Below, one piece after another: positions 1-8,607 of a DNA stretch of 64,000 nucleotides; positions within the stretch are counted from its first letter, which is position 1; every line of letters begins with the position of its first letter. The stretch is from Neptuniibacter victor (GTDB taxonomy: Bacteria; Pseudomonadota; Gammaproteobacteria; Pseudomonadales; Balneatricaceae), in assembly GCA_027943745.1 (NCBI GenBank), contig AP025763.1, positions 3,410,001 through 3,474,000 of the forward strand, in the 5' to 3' direction. Under the pieces are notes generated by a model. It saw only the letters and a list, made by a program, of their open reading frames with translations. It did not search any database and was not told the origin of the DNA. A program made the position numbers and the translations under genes.

Positions 1-424
1 CAGCAAAGCGAGAGTACATACGGAAAAGATCACCAGCAAAGATAGCAGCCTCATCACCACCCGTACCCGCACGTACTTCTAAAAATACATTTCGTGAATC
101 ATTAGGGTCTTTAGGCAGCAGTAAAATCTCCAACTCCCCTTCCAAAGCCTCTATACGCGCTTTGACCTCGGGATACTCCTCCTTAGCCATTTCACGCATA
201 TCCGGATCGCTATCAGCCATCATCGCTTCAGCTTCAGCCAGATCCTCTTCCGCTTGATTAAAAGCACTAAACGCTTGCACCACCGGCTCCAATTCAGAAT
301 ATTCTTTAGAGTAATCTCTAAATTTTTTCTGATCGGATATCACTTCGGGGTCAGACAATAACGCCGCTAGCTCTTCGTAACGATCACTAAGTTTTTCAAG
401 CTTATTTACAATTGATTCTTTCAT
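1..424 (-). CDS. prfA: Peptide chain release factor 1, N-terminal part (cut by window edge)
   Basis: Class I release factor that reads UAA and UAG stop codons on the ribosome. About 141 residues are visible, beginning [14 protein letters not shown], and they include the conserved [11 protein letters not shown] segment followed by [11 protein letters not shown]; the catalytic GGQ motif lies beyond the window. The start at 424 matches the family N-terminus. An in-frame ATG one codon earlier (427) would overlap the hemA stop by 4 bases. Either way the gene is translationally coupled to hemA, the usual hemA-prfA arrangement. Confidence 0.95.
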   Translation of the reverse strand, partial: MKESIVNKLEKLSDRYEELAALLSDPEVISDQKKFRDYSKEYSELEPVVQAFSAFNQAEEDLAEAEAMMADSDPDMREMAKEEYPEVKARIEALEGELEILLLPKDPNDSRNVFLEVRAGTGGDEAAIFAGDLFRMYSRFA

Positions 425-1695
425 CATTTCTCATTTTTTGGATGTTCACCCAACTGATGCAGTTCCTGCACCAACTCAAGCAAATCTGTTCGACCTTCAG
501 CACTTGCCTTACGCAGCTGAATTGTCGGGTGATGAAGCAGTTTATTCGTTAATCCACGAGCCAACATCGTTAACACGTCTTCCGCAGGTTTACCTTTAGC
601 AAGCTGCTTAAGCGCCTTTTCCATCTCTTGATCACGTACAGATTCAGCTTGGCTTCGGAAGGTAGTCAACAGATCGACTGCATCTAAAGAGCGTAATTGG
701 CGCATAAAATCATGTGCGCCAGTTTCAATAATTTCTTCTGCCTGTCTAGCCGCATTTTCTCGGCTCCGCTGATTCTCTTCTATAACCTCTTTGAGATCAT
801 CAACGGTATATAAATAAACATCATCTAGCTCTGCTACTTGAGCTTCGATATCACGTGGTACAGCGATATCGACCATAAATATGGGACGATGTTTACGCTT
901 TTTAAGTGCCGTTTCCACCGCTCCCTTACCGAGTATTGGTAACTGGCTTGCCGTAGAGGCTATAACAATATCAGCATCACTCAGCGCATCTGGGATATCA
1001 CCAAGCAAGATCGCTTTGCCATCAAACTCTTCCGCCAAAGACAATGCTCGACTCAGGGTTCTATTAGCTACTGTAATATCTTTCACGCCAGCTTGGGACA
1101 GATGACGGGCAACCAATTCTATCGTTTCACCCGCGCCGACTAAAAGCGCTTTGCTTCGATTCAAATCAGCAAAAATATGCTGCGCTAAACTAACCGCGGC
1201 AAAGGCAACTGAAACAGGATTTTCACCAATGGCGGTATCCGTTCGAACTTGCTTAGCAACCGAAAATGTCTGCTGAAACAAACGCCCCAGTTCAGCACCC
1301 ACATGGCCATACTCTTGCGATAGGCTATAAGCAGATTTTAACTGCCCCAATATCTGAGGCTCACCTAACACCAAAGAATCTAAACCACTTGCGACACGCA
1401 TCATATGACGTGCAGCTTCCTCATCCCAATAAGCATAAGAACACTTTTGCAGCTCATCTGGATCTAGCTGGTGATACTCACCTAACCATTCAAGTAGCGC
1501 TCTAGTGCCCTCTATTCCAGACGAGCAATACAATTCTGTGCGATTGCAGGTAGAAAGAATTGCAATCTCTTTTAAATCAGCAAAGTCACGTGCAGCCAGC
1601 ATCGCTTCCGATAACAGTTCAGGCGCAAACGCTACACGTTCACGCACCTCCACCGGGGCTGTTTTATGATTGATGCCTAATGCTAATAAAGCCAT
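424..1695 (-). CDS. hemA: Glutamyl-tRNA reductase
   Basis: Reduces glutamyl-tRNA(Glu) to glutamate-1-semialdehyde with NADPH, the first step of C5 tetrapyrrole (haem) synthesis in the cytoplasm. From the ATG at 1695 the protein begins [15 protein letters not shown] like the E. coli enzyme, and the catalytic cysteine in STCNRTE falls at residue 50, as in E. coli. An NADPH-binding LLVGAGE segment is near residue 185, followed by the C-terminal dimerisation helix. A GTG at 1707 would add four residues (MAER), but conservation favours the ATG. Its stop overlaps the start of prfA. Confidence 0.95.
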   Translation of the reverse strand: MALLALGINHKTAPVEVRERVAFAPELLSEAMLAARDFADLKEIAILSTCNRTELYCSSGIEGTRALLEWLGEYHQLDPDELQKCSYAYWDEEAARHMMRVASGLDSLVLGEPQILGQLKSAYSLSQEYGHVGAELGRLFQQTFSVAKQVRTDTAIGENPVSVAFAAVSLAQHIFADLNRSKALLVGAGETIELVARHLSQAGVKDITVANRTLSRALSLAEEFDGKAILLGDIPDALSDADIVIASTASQLPILGKGAVETALKKRKHRPIFMVDIAVPRDIEAQVAELDDVYLYTVDDLKEVIEENQRSRENAARQAEEIIETGAHDFMRQLRSLDAVDLLTTFRSQAESVRDQEMEKALKQLAKGKPAEDVLTMLARGLTNKLLHHPTIQLRKASAEGRTDLLELVQELHQLGEHPKNEK

Positions 1696-1774
1696 TCTTT
1701 CCGCCACTACTACCTACTGACACTAAATATGCAATTACCCTAAGTCAGCACACTCTGACCCAAATAAGCGCGCT

Positions 1775-1803
1775 ATGATACAACGCTTTGCCTCAAAGGT
1801 TAA
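1775..1803 (-). promoter_or_regulatory. Possible hemA promoter
   Basis: On the minus strand a TATCAT -10-like hexamer (1775-1780) is followed by a GCGCGC discriminator. It lies 17 bases from a weak -35-like TTAACC (1798-1803). The spacing is right but the -35 is poor, so this is a tentative call. Confidence 0.3.
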
Positions 1804-1925
1804 AACACCGCACAACAATTATGGGAACTTATCGCAAGAAACAAGCCCTTAATAGTAGTTAAAACCTACTCAAGTAGCTGACAAGCGGCTCTTTATTCAA
1901 CTATAGTGACCAAACTAACCTAGGG

Positions 1926-3647
1926 ATGGCAGAGACATTTGTGCGTTTTTTCATGAATAAATTTCTTATATTTTTTGTAATCACTCTTTCCTTGCTGCAA
2001 GGCTGCCAAAGCACTCCTCAGCAAAAGCAGGCCGCCGTCGTTGAACCGATTCCTTATCTAGCAGGCGAGCTCAACCAAGAATCGCTATATGACCTAATGC
2101 TTGCTGAGATAGCCGGCCAACGCCGCTTATTTCCCGTTGCACTTGAAAACTATCTGGTACAAGCCAAGAAAACACGTGATCCAGGGGTAGCAGAGAGAGC
2201 AACTCGTATTGCGCAATATTTACGTGATTCAGACAAAATTATAATGACCGCACGTTTATGGAGAGATATCGCACCTGAAAACCCTGAGCCTTACCAGATA
2301 GAAGCGAACATGCTCCTCCATAAAGGCGAATACGAAGCAGCGCTACCATTAATTGAAAAAGCCTTAGAGTACGACGTCCTTAGAACCCTTGCTTTAATCC
2401 GGGGCCAAAGTGAGAAAATCCAGCCTCGTGTCATCAGTGGTTATATATCGATGCTAGAAGGCCATCGCAAAAGCAATAAACCTCGCTCAGATTTAGAATT
2501 AACCTTAGCATTACTTTACAAAGCGGCTAACGATAGCAAACAATCTCTTATTGCTTTTAATCGCGCATTATCCATCGATCCAGAAAACCCAGAAGCCCTT
2601 GTCCAAAAAGCAGAGTTACTTCGAGCAGGAAAAGATCTAAAGGGTGCCCTCTCACTTATTCAATCTGCCTTTGAACAGCAGCCAGAAAACAGACAACTTC
2701 ACATTCTTTATACACAACTACTGTTTCAAACAAATCAATCAAAAAAAGCAGCGTTAGAAGCCAATAAACTGTTAGAAAAAAACCTTACCGATCACCAACT
2801 GACATACTATCTTGCCCTGCTAATGCTTGAAAACGAGCAGCTAGACAACGCTAAGAAAGCGCTTTTGCACCTATTGGAACTAAAAGAAGAAGATAGCTCA
2901 CCGTACTTTTACCTCGGCCATATAGCCCAAGCTCAAAAAGACAATAAAACTGCAATCGAACACTATAGTGCGGTTAAAAATGGCCCGAATGTACTGCAAG
3001 CTCTCTCTCGAGCGATAGGAATACTCAATACGCCAGAGAACAAAGAACAAGCGCAGCAAATACTCAAAGACGCTAAAGCATCAATGCCGTCAATCGCTTC
3101 AAAAATTTATACATTAGAGGCGGAATGGTTAAACCTGCACAACTTCGAAGATGAGGCATTCACTGTTTTGGATGATGCTATTGTTCTTTTCCCCTCCGAT
3201 ACAGCATTACTCTATACAAGAGCGATGATGATCGAATCTATGGATTTTCCGCAGGCGGAGAGAGATCTAAGAAAAGTTTTAGCGATCGAACCTGACAATC
3301 CAACGGTTCAAAATGCCCTAGGATACACCTTACTCCTTCACACCGAGCGCTATGAAGAAGCATATAACTTAATTGAATCCGCACTCAAAAGTGAACCTGA
3401 AGATCCTGCCATATTAGATTCAATGGGCTGGGTATTGCATAAGATGGGGCGTTCTCAAGATGCACTCCCTTATCTAGAGAAGGCGCATGCTCTCTATTCA
3501 GACCCTGAAGTCTCTAGCCACTTAATTCAGGTGTATTGGGCTATCAACGAACAAAACAAGGCACAGCAACTCCTTATAAATAGTCAAAAAGAAAACCCTG
3601 ACAACCCTTATTTAAACGAAGCTTCTCAAATTATTAACGCGAACTAA
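1926..3647 (+). CDS. Tetratricopeptide-repeat lipoprotein
   Basis: A long TPR protein likely anchored in a membrane by a lipid. After residue 10 the N-terminus is a signal peptide (MNKFLIFFVITLSLLQGC) with lipobox LLQGC, so the functional start may be the ATG at 1953. The rest is a chain of TPR-like helices, clearest at about residues 185-270 and 440-560 (for example ALSIDPENPEALVQKAELL and KVLAIEPDNPTVQNALGYTL). A TPR gene in this place, directly before lolB, is usual in Pseudomonas relatives. It ends 3 bases before lolB, so the two are probably co-transcribed. Precise role unknown; it could help assemble outer-membrane components. Confidence 0.85.
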   Translation: MAETFVRFFMNKFLIFFVITLSLLQGCQSTPQQKQAAVVEPIPYLAGELNQESLYDLMLAEIAGQRRLFPVALENYLVQAKKTRDPGVAERATRIAQYLRDSDKIIMTARLWRDIAPENPEPYQIEANMLLHKGEYEAALPLIEKALEYDVLRTLALIRGQSEKIQPRVISGYISMLEGHRKSNKPRSDLELTLALLYKAANDSKQSLIAFNRALSIDPENPEALVQKAELLRAGKDLKGALSLIQSAFEQQPENRQLHILYTQLLFQTNQSKKAALEANKLLEKNLTDHQLTYYLALLMLENEQLDNAKKALLHLLELKEEDSSPYFYLGHIAQAQKDNKTAIEHYSAVKNGPNVLQALSRAIGILNTPENKEQAQQILKDAKASMPSIASKIYTLEAEWLNLHNFEDEAFTVLDDAIVLFPSDTALLYTRAMMIESMDFPQAERDLRKVLAIEPDNPTVQNALGYTLLLHTERYEEAYNLIESALKSEPEDPAILDSMGWVLHKMGRSQDALPYLEKAHALYSDPEVSSHLIQVYWAINEQNKAQQLLINSQKENPDNPYLNEASQIINAN

Positions 3648-3650
3648 TTC

Positions 3651-4244
3651 ATGTATAAAAATTTAATTATCGCTATAGCTTGCTTATATTTAGCCGGCTG
3701 TAGTTTTCAAGGCGTTAAACCTCCGCCTAAAGAGTCGAACAACATTTCTTGGGAAGAACAACAAGCACTCTTAAAAAGTTATATAAGCTGGGAGCTAAGC
3801 GGAAAGGTAGGAATTCGAACACCCCAAGACAGCCAATCAGCCAGCCTCACTTGGCTCCAAACCGACGCGCAATACCAGATTGATATCCATGGTCCATGGG
3901 GACAAGGCGGCGCCTCAATTATTGGTGAGCAAGGGGCAGTAACAGTCAATGTTTCAGGGGGCAAGCAATTCAAAGGCTCTGACCCAGAGCTGATTCTATA
4001 CAAAGAACTGGGCTGGCAGCTTCCCATCAACGATATTTATTGGTGGATTAGAGGCTTACCATCACCTACAGCGACCTACGAGCATCAATTAGAGAACAAT
4101 CGCCTCAAAAATCTCAAACAACGCGGCTGGGACATACAATATTTACGCTATAACTCACTATCGCCTGCACTCCCTAACAAGCTTCGTTTCATTAGAGATG
4201 ACCTAACCATTACGGTTGTTGTGAGCAACTGGATAAAACGATAA
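3651..4244 (+). CDS. lolB: Outer-membrane lipoprotein receptor LolB
   Basis: Accepts lipoproteins from the periplasmic carrier LolA and inserts them into the inner leaflet of the outer membrane. The 197-residue protein has a signal peptide and lipobox LAGC (Cys17), then the LolB pattern WELSGKVGIRTPQDSQSASL and the exposed-loop region near WGQGGASI. Length is typical of the family. It follows the TPR lipoprotein gene by 3 bases. The ispE gene that normally comes next is not here. Confidence 0.93.
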   Translation: MYKNLIIAIACLYLAGCSFQGVKPPPKESNNISWEEQQALLKSYISWELSGKVGIRTPQDSQSASLTWLQTDAQYQIDIHGPWGQGGASIIGEQGAVTVNVSGGKQFKGSDPELILYKELGWQLPINDIYWWIRGLPSPTATYEHQLENNRLKNLKQRGWDIQYLRYNSLSPALPNKLRFIRDDLTITVVVSNWIKR

Positions 4245-4272
4245 ACAACTATCCACTTATCGCTTTATAAGT

Positions 4273-4301
4273 TTGACATTAAAAAGCCAATCCTAGATAA
4301 T
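4273..4301 (+). promoter_or_regulatory. tRNA-Gln(CTG) promoter
   Basis: TTGACA (4273-4278), 17-base spacer, GATAAT (4296-4301), followed by a GC-rich discriminator GCGCCTC. It lies about 45 bases before the tRNA. Near-consensus sigma-70 promoter; it may also feed prs. Confidence 0.8.
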
Positions 4302-4344
4302 CTGCGCCTCTTTCAATGGGAGGCCGGACCTCCAGGAGAAATGT

Positions 4345-4419
4345 TGGGGTATCGCCAAGCGGTAAGGCACTGGTTTCTGATACCAGTATGCGGAGGTTCG
4401 AATCCTCCTACCCCAGCCA
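4345..4419 (+). tRNA. tRNA-Gln(CTG)
   Basis: 75-nt cloverleaf with acceptor stem TGGGGTA/TACCCCA, T-loop GGTTCGAATCC and encoded CCA. The anticodon loop TTCTGAT gives anticodon CTG (reads CAG). It sits upstream of prs as in related gammaproteobacteria. Confidence 0.97.
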
Positions 4420-4483
4420 AATGCCTATGAACGGTTCCCAATCTATAGATTCCGAACAAATTACAATCGAAAAGGTGCACGCC

Positions 4484-5425
4484 GTGTCCAAGATGATGGT
4501 CTTCACCGGCAATGCTAACCCGGAACTTGCGCGAAAAGTAGTTGATCGCCTTGATATCCCTATGGGTAAAGCAAATGTTGGTCGTTTTAGTGATGGCGAA
4601 GTAAGCGTTGAGATTCAAGAGAACGTACGTGGTAAAGACGTTTTCATTATACAGTCTACCTGCGCGCCAACTAACGACAATCTAATGGAATTGATTGTAC
4701 TGGCAGATGCTCTTCGCCGTGCATCAGCTTCACGTATTACCGCGGTAGTTCCCTACTTCGGCTACGCACGTCAGGATAGACGCCCACGTTCTGCCCGCGT
4801 ACCAATTACAGCAAAAGTAGTTGCTGACATGATGGACGCTATTGGCATTGACCGCGTTTTAACGGTTGATCTACATGCTGACCAGATCCAAGGATTTTTC
4901 AGCGTTCCTGTAGATAACGTTTACGGCTCTCCAGTGCTTCTTGACGACATCGTCGACCAGGAATATGACAACATCTTAGTTGTATCTCCTGATGTAGGCG
5001 GCGTTGTACGAGCACGCGCTGTAGCCAAGCAACTCGACTGTGATCTAGCGATCATCGACAAACGTCGTGAGCGCGCTAACGAATCACAAGTTATGAATAT
5101 TATTGGTGATGTTGAAGGCCGCACTTGTGTCTTAGTTGATGACATGTGTGACACAGCAGGCACACTGTGCAAAGCAGCAAAAGCGCTTAAAGCAAATGGT
5201 GCGGCGCGTGTCGTAGCTTATGCTACTCATGCTGTACTGTCAGGCCCAGCTGTTAGCAACATCACTAATTCAGATCTAGACGAATTTGTTGTTACCGACA
5301 CAATTCCTCTTTCTGAAGCAGCAGCAGGCTGCAACAAAATTCGTCAGCTTACACTGGCACCGCTTCTTGCTGAAGCCGTTCGCCGTGTATGCAATGAAGA
5401 ATCTATCAGCGCGATGTTCCGTTAG
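4484..5425 (+). CDS. prs: Ribose-phosphate pyrophosphokinase
   Basis: Makes PRPP from ribose-5-phosphate and ATP for purine, pyrimidine, histidine, tryptophan and NAD synthesis. I place the start at the GTG at 4484, which gives 313 residues beginning (M)[16 protein letters not shown], like Pseudomonas Prs. It has an AAAGG ribosome-binding site 8 bases upstream. The open frame runs back through the tRNA gene, but that extension is not real. Visible motifs are [33 protein letters not shown], and the PRPP-binding loop [13 protein letters not shown]. The family C-terminus [10 protein letters not shown] is intact. Confidence 0.96.
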   Translation: MSKMMVFTGNANPELARKVVDRLDIPMGKANVGRFSDGEVSVEIQENVRGKDVFIIQSTCAPTNDNLMELIVLADALRRASASRITAVVPYFGYARQDRRPRSARVPITAKVVADMMDAIGIDRVLTVDLHADQIQGFFSVPVDNVYGSPVLLDDIVDQEYDNILVVSPDVGGVVRARAVAKQLDCDLAIIDKRRERANESQVMNIIGDVEGRTCVLVDDMCDTAGTLCKAAKALKANGAARVVAYATHAVLSGPAVSNITNSDLDEFVVTDTIPLSEAAAGCNKIRQLTLAPLLAEAVRRVCNEESISAMFR

Positions 5426-5491
5426 GAGCATTAGCTGATAACGTGCTCATCTTAAACCATGAGCTTACTTGCCCACTCTAAGGGCTAAATA

Positions 5492-5530
5492 CTGCAAAAC
5501 CTGGTCGCAAGGTTTTGCAGTTTGTTTATT
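5492..5530 (+). terminator. Intrinsic terminator between prs and rplY
   Basis: Perfect 10-bp stem CTGCAAAACC (5492-5501) with GGTTTTGCAG (5511-5520), 9-nt loop, then TTTGTTTATTT. It ends just before the rplY ribosome-binding site, so it may act as an attenuator. Confidence 0.7.
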
Positions 5531-5543
5531 TAAAGGTATTAAA

Positions 5544-6134
5544 ATGTCTAACTTTGAAGTAAATGCAGTTGCACGTAACGATGAAGGGAAAGGTGCGAGC
5601 CGCCGCCTACGTCGCGAAGGTCTTGTTCCAGGTATCATTTACGGTGGTGACAAGCGCAAAAAGCCAACGTCTGTATCTCTACCAAACAACGAGCTGATCA
5701 AGTTACTTGCTGATGACGCTTTCTACTCTTCTATCCTGACGCTTAAGCTTGACGGTAAAGAAGAACAGGTAATCCTGAAAGATCTACAGCGCCACCCAGC
5801 TAAGCCAGTTGTATTACACGCTGACTTCCTACGTGTAACCAAATCCAACAAGATTACTATTACAGTACCTGTTGCATTTGAAAATTTTGAAACATCTCCT
5901 GCTTCAAAAGCTGCTTGCAAATTCGCAGCTGAGAAGAACACTGTAGAAGTAATCTGCCTACCTGCTAACCTGCCAGAAAAATTGGTTGTTGACCTAGCAG
6001 CATGCGATTCTGACCAAGTTCTTCACTTGTCTGACATCACTCTTCCTGAAGGTGTTGAAATTCTATCTCTACGCCGTGGCGGTGATCACGATCAAGGTAT
6101 CGGTTACGTGTACGCGCCTCGCGGCAACAAGTAA
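5544..6134 (+). CDS. rplY: 50S ribosomal protein bL25 (CTC-type)
   Basis: Binds 5S rRNA in the large ribosomal subunit. The 196-residue product starts MSNFEVNAVARNDEGKGASR at 5544 and is the long form with a C-terminal beta domain, as in Pseudomonas, not the short 94-residue E. coli form. The N-terminal L25 fold carries RREGLVPGIIYGG. The start is chosen by homology and an AAAGG site (5533-5537). The earlier in-frame region overlaps the terminator hairpin and is not coding. pth follows 19 bases downstream. Confidence 0.95.
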   Translation: MSNFEVNAVARNDEGKGASRRLRREGLVPGIIYGGDKRKKPTSVSLPNNELIKLLADDAFYSSILTLKLDGKEEQVILKDLQRHPAKPVVLHADFLRVTKSNKITITVPVAFENFETSPASKAACKFAAEKNTVEVICLPANLPEKLVVDLAACDSDQVLHLSDITLPEGVEILSLRRGGDHDQGIGYVYAPRGNK

Positions 6135-6153
6135 TTAACCGGTAAACATCAGC

Positions 6154-6744
6154 ATGAAAGACAAGATTCAGCTAATTGTCGGCTTGGGTAACCCAGGTGA
6201 TAAATATGCAAAAACTCGTCATAACGCTGGTGCTGAGTTTGTCGAGCAGCTTGCTGCTCGACATCTCTCCCCCTTAAAGCCCGAAAAGAAGTATCACGGT
6301 CTTTATTCTAAAGCACAGATTAATGGTTCAGTTGTCCACCTTCTTATTCCGACAACATTTATGAACCTTAGCGGTCAGTCAGTTGCCGCGCTTGCCAACT
6401 TTTTCAAAATTCCTCCTGAATCTATTTTGGTCGCTCATGATGAGCTTGATCTACCCCCTGGCGTCGCACGCTTTAAATTGGGTGGAGGACATGGTGGTCA
6501 TAACGGTTTACGTGACATCATCAGTAAACTTGGCAACAACAAGAATTTTTACCGCTTGCGCCTTGGCATCGGCCACCCCGGTCATAGTAGCCAGGTAAGC
6601 GGTTTTGTTTTAAACAAAGCTCCAGCAAAAGAACGCGATGTAACGCTTGCAGCAATAGATGAAGCCGAACGCTATCTAGAGCTAGCCATCAATGGTGACT
6701 GGGCGAAAGCGATGAACCAGTTACATAGTTTCTCAGCCAGCTAG
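6154..6744 (+). CDS. pth: Peptidyl-tRNA hydrolase
   Basis: Releases peptides from prematurely dropped peptidyl-tRNA. The 196-residue protein shows [18 protein letters not shown] with the substrate-binding Asn13 and catalytic His23, and the HDELDLPPG segment with the third active-site residue. Length matches the family. It follows rplY closely and precedes ychF by 22 bases, a conserved rplY-pth-ychF cluster. Confidence 0.96.
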   Translation: MKDKIQLIVGLGNPGDKYAKTRHNAGAEFVEQLAARHLSPLKPEKKYHGLYSKAQINGSVVHLLIPTTFMNLSGQSVAALANFFKIPPESILVAHDELDLPPGVARFKLGGGHGGHNGLRDIISKLGNNKNFYRLRLGIGHPGHSSQVSGFVLNKAPAKERDVTLAAIDEAERYLELAINGDWAKAMNQLHSFSAS

Positions 6745-6766
6745 TTTCAATACACAGGAATCGATC

Positions 6767-7858
6767 ATGGGTTTTAAATGCGGTATCGTTGGTCTGCCTA
6801 ACGTAGGTAAATCCACACTTTTTAATGCGTTAACCAAAAACGGCATTGCCGCCGAAAACTTCCCATTCTGCACAATAGAGCCAAATGCTGGCACTGTTGC
6901 AATGCCAGATCCTCGTCTCGATAAGCTTGAAGCGATTGTAGACCCAGAGCGCGTTGTTCCAACGACAATGGAATTTGTTGATATTGCAGGCTTAGTTGCA
7001 GGCGCATCTAAAGGCGAAGGCTTAGGCAACAAGTTTTTAGCCAACATCAGAGAGACCGATGCGATTGCTCACGTTGTTCGATGCTTTGAAGATGAAAACG
7101 TTATTCATGTCGCCAATCGCATTGACCCTCTAGCTGACATTGAAATTATTAACCTTGAACTTGCCCTTGCAGATTTAGACTCTGCCGAGAAACAACTGCA
7201 GCGTTTACAAAAAGCAGCTAAAGGCGGTGATAAAGAGGCTGTTGCCCAAAAAGGCATGCTAGAACGCCTTATTCCTCATCTAGAAGAAGGCAAGCCTGTT
7301 CGCGGCTTAGATCTTGATAAAGATGAAATGGCGATAGTGAAAGGCTTCCACATGCTTACCGTTAAGCCAACTATGTACATTGCCAACGTCGACGAAGATG
7401 GTTTTGACGACAACCCACACTTAGATCTTGTTCGTAAACTCGCTGCATCCGAGAATGCCGGTGTAGTCGTTGTCTGCAACAAACTAGAAGCTGAAATTTC
7501 TGAGCTTGATGATGACGAACGCGATGAATTTCTTGCGGATCTAGGCATGGAAGAACCAGGCTTAGATCGCGTTATCCGTGAAGGCTACAACCTACTCGGC
7601 TTACAAACGTACTTTACTGCTGGCGTCAAAGAAGTTCGCGCATGGACAGTGAAAGTTGGCGCTACCGCGCCCCAAGCTGCTGGTGTTATCCACACAGACT
7701 TCGAGAAAGGCTTTATCCGCGCAGAAGTCGTGAGCTATGAGCACTTTATTGAATTCAATGGTGAAAACGGTGCTAAGGATGCAGGAAAGTGGCGTTTAGA
7801 AGGTAAAGATTACATCGTACAAGATGGCGATGTAGTGCATTTCCGCTTCAACGTCTGA
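6767..7858 (+). CDS. ychF: Redox-regulated ATPase YchF (OBG family)
   Basis: OBG-family P-loop NTPase that prefers ATP and binds ribosomes. The 363-residue protein starts [20 protein letters not shown] with P-loop GLPNVGKS (residues 9-16), continues with switch region [20 protein letters not shown], a coiled-coil insert near residues 130-160, and a C-terminal TGS domain. Full length and typical. It is followed directly by a strong terminator. Confidence 0.96.
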   Translation: MGFKCGIVGLPNVGKSTLFNALTKNGIAAENFPFCTIEPNAGTVAMPDPRLDKLEAIVDPERVVPTTMEFVDIAGLVAGASKGEGLGNKFLANIRETDAIAHVVRCFEDENVIHVANRIDPLADIEIINLELALADLDSAEKQLQRLQKAAKGGDKEAVAQKGMLERLIPHLEEGKPVRGLDLDKDEMAIVKGFHMLTVKPTMYIANVDEDGFDDNPHLDLVRKLAASENAGVVVVCNKLEAEISELDDDERDEFLADLGMEEPGLDRVIREGYNLLGLQTYFTAGVKEVRAWTVKVGATAPQAAGVIHTDFEKGFIRAEVVSYEHFIEFNGENGAKDAGKWRLEGKDYIVQDGDVVHFRFNV

Positions 7859-7874
7859 GCAAAAAACAACCAAA

Positions 7875-7907
7875 AAAAACCGGCATTTATTGTCGGTTTT
7901 TTTTTAT
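7875..7907 (+). terminator. Intrinsic terminator after ychF
   Basis: A stem of AAAACCGGCA with TTGTCGGTTTT around a short TTTA loop, followed by a run of T residues, 17-50 bases after the ychF stop. Confidence 0.85.
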
Positions 7908-7939
7908 TAATTTTTTTATAATTTTTCTCGCCTAAAGTG

Positions 7940-7968
7940 TTGACACAAAAACGTAAAAAGAGAATAAT
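7940..7968 (+). promoter_or_regulatory. tRNA-Met/tRNA-Gln operon promoter
   Basis: Perfect -35 TTGACA (7940-7945), 17-base spacer, -10 AATAAT (7963-7968), then GC-rich GCGCGCC before tRNA-Met. The GC-rich discriminator is typical of stringently controlled stable-RNA promoters. Confidence 0.82.
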
Positions 7969-7986
7969 GCGCGCCTCTGAAGCGTT

Positions 7987-8063
7987 GGCAATATAGCTCA
8001 GTTGGTTAGAGCATCGCATTCATAATGCGAGGGTCGCAGGTTCGAGTCCCGCTATTGCCACCA
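7987..8063 (+). tRNA. tRNA-Met(CAT), probably elongator
   Basis: 77-nt cloverleaf with acceptor GGCAATA/TATTGCC, D-arm AGCTCAGTTGGTTAGAGC, anticodon loop TTCATAA (CAT), T-arm GGTTCGAGTCC and CCA. The acceptor base pair and D-arm fit an elongator tRNA, not the initiator. A lysidine-modified Ile(CAT) tRNA cannot be fully excluded by eye. Confidence 0.93.
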
Positions 8064-8078
8064 TTCTTCAGATATTGC

Positions 8079-8153
8079 TGGGGTATAGCCAAGCGGTAAG
8101 GCAACGGGTTTTGATCTCGTCATGCGGAGGTTCGAATCCTCCTACCCCAGCCA
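8079..8153 (+). tRNA. tRNA-Gln(TTG), copy 1
   Basis: 75-nt cloverleaf with acceptor TGGGGTA/TACCCCA, anticodon loop TTTTGAT (TTG, reads CAA), CCA encoded. It lies 15 bases after tRNA-Met, so they are probably one transcript. Identical over its length to the copy at 8349. Confidence 0.97.
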
Positions 8154-8175
8154 CTAATTAACATTAGTGTCGTGA

Positions 8176-8208
8176 GTTAATCAGAGTAAGCTTACTCTTC
8201 CGATTAAC
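8176..8208 (+). repeat. Inverted repeat in the tRNA spacer
   Basis: GTTAATC-AGAGTAAG then CTTACTCT-TCC-GATTAAC: a near-perfect 15-bp inverted repeat with a 3-base bulge and no real loop. It has no T-run. It sits between the two identical tRNA-Gln genes. Confidence 0.6.
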
Positions 8209-8348
8209 GTAGCATCTTTAGGGTGCTAAGCAGCTCTTATCTAGATCTGCATTCGAAGATACAAAAACACCCATATGACGGTTTTCTCTTAGTGAATAAT
8301 TCTTCATATAGGTCTGTAGCATTTTTTTAAAAATGTACATACATTTGT

Positions 8349-8423
8349 TGGGGTATAGCCAAGCGGTAAGGCAACGGGTTTTGATCTCGTCATGCGGAGG
8401 TTCGAATCCTCCTACCCCAGCCA
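8349..8423 (+). tRNA. tRNA-Gln(TTG), copy 2
   Basis: Identical in all 75 positions to the copy at 8079-8153, with encoded CCA. The 195-base spacer between the copies holds an inverted repeat and no gene. Confidence 0.97.
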
Positions 8424-8607
8424 CTTCTTTGATTTAAACACCTTAAAACTCTTCTATACTTCTATTTCTTACCTTTGTCTTTTTGATTTGACGAAGAGCA
8501 CTGACACACGCACATAAACCAGATAATATTTAACTCCACTAATGTAAAAATACATAAGTTGCTTTAACAGGCGTTCAAGGAATTAGATATCAGGAGCTGA
8601 TGCCCAT

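Noticed and set aside
4316-4483. Longer prs frame starting at 4316
   Set aside because: It runs through the tRNA-Gln gene; the GTG at 4484 with AAAGG matches the family start.
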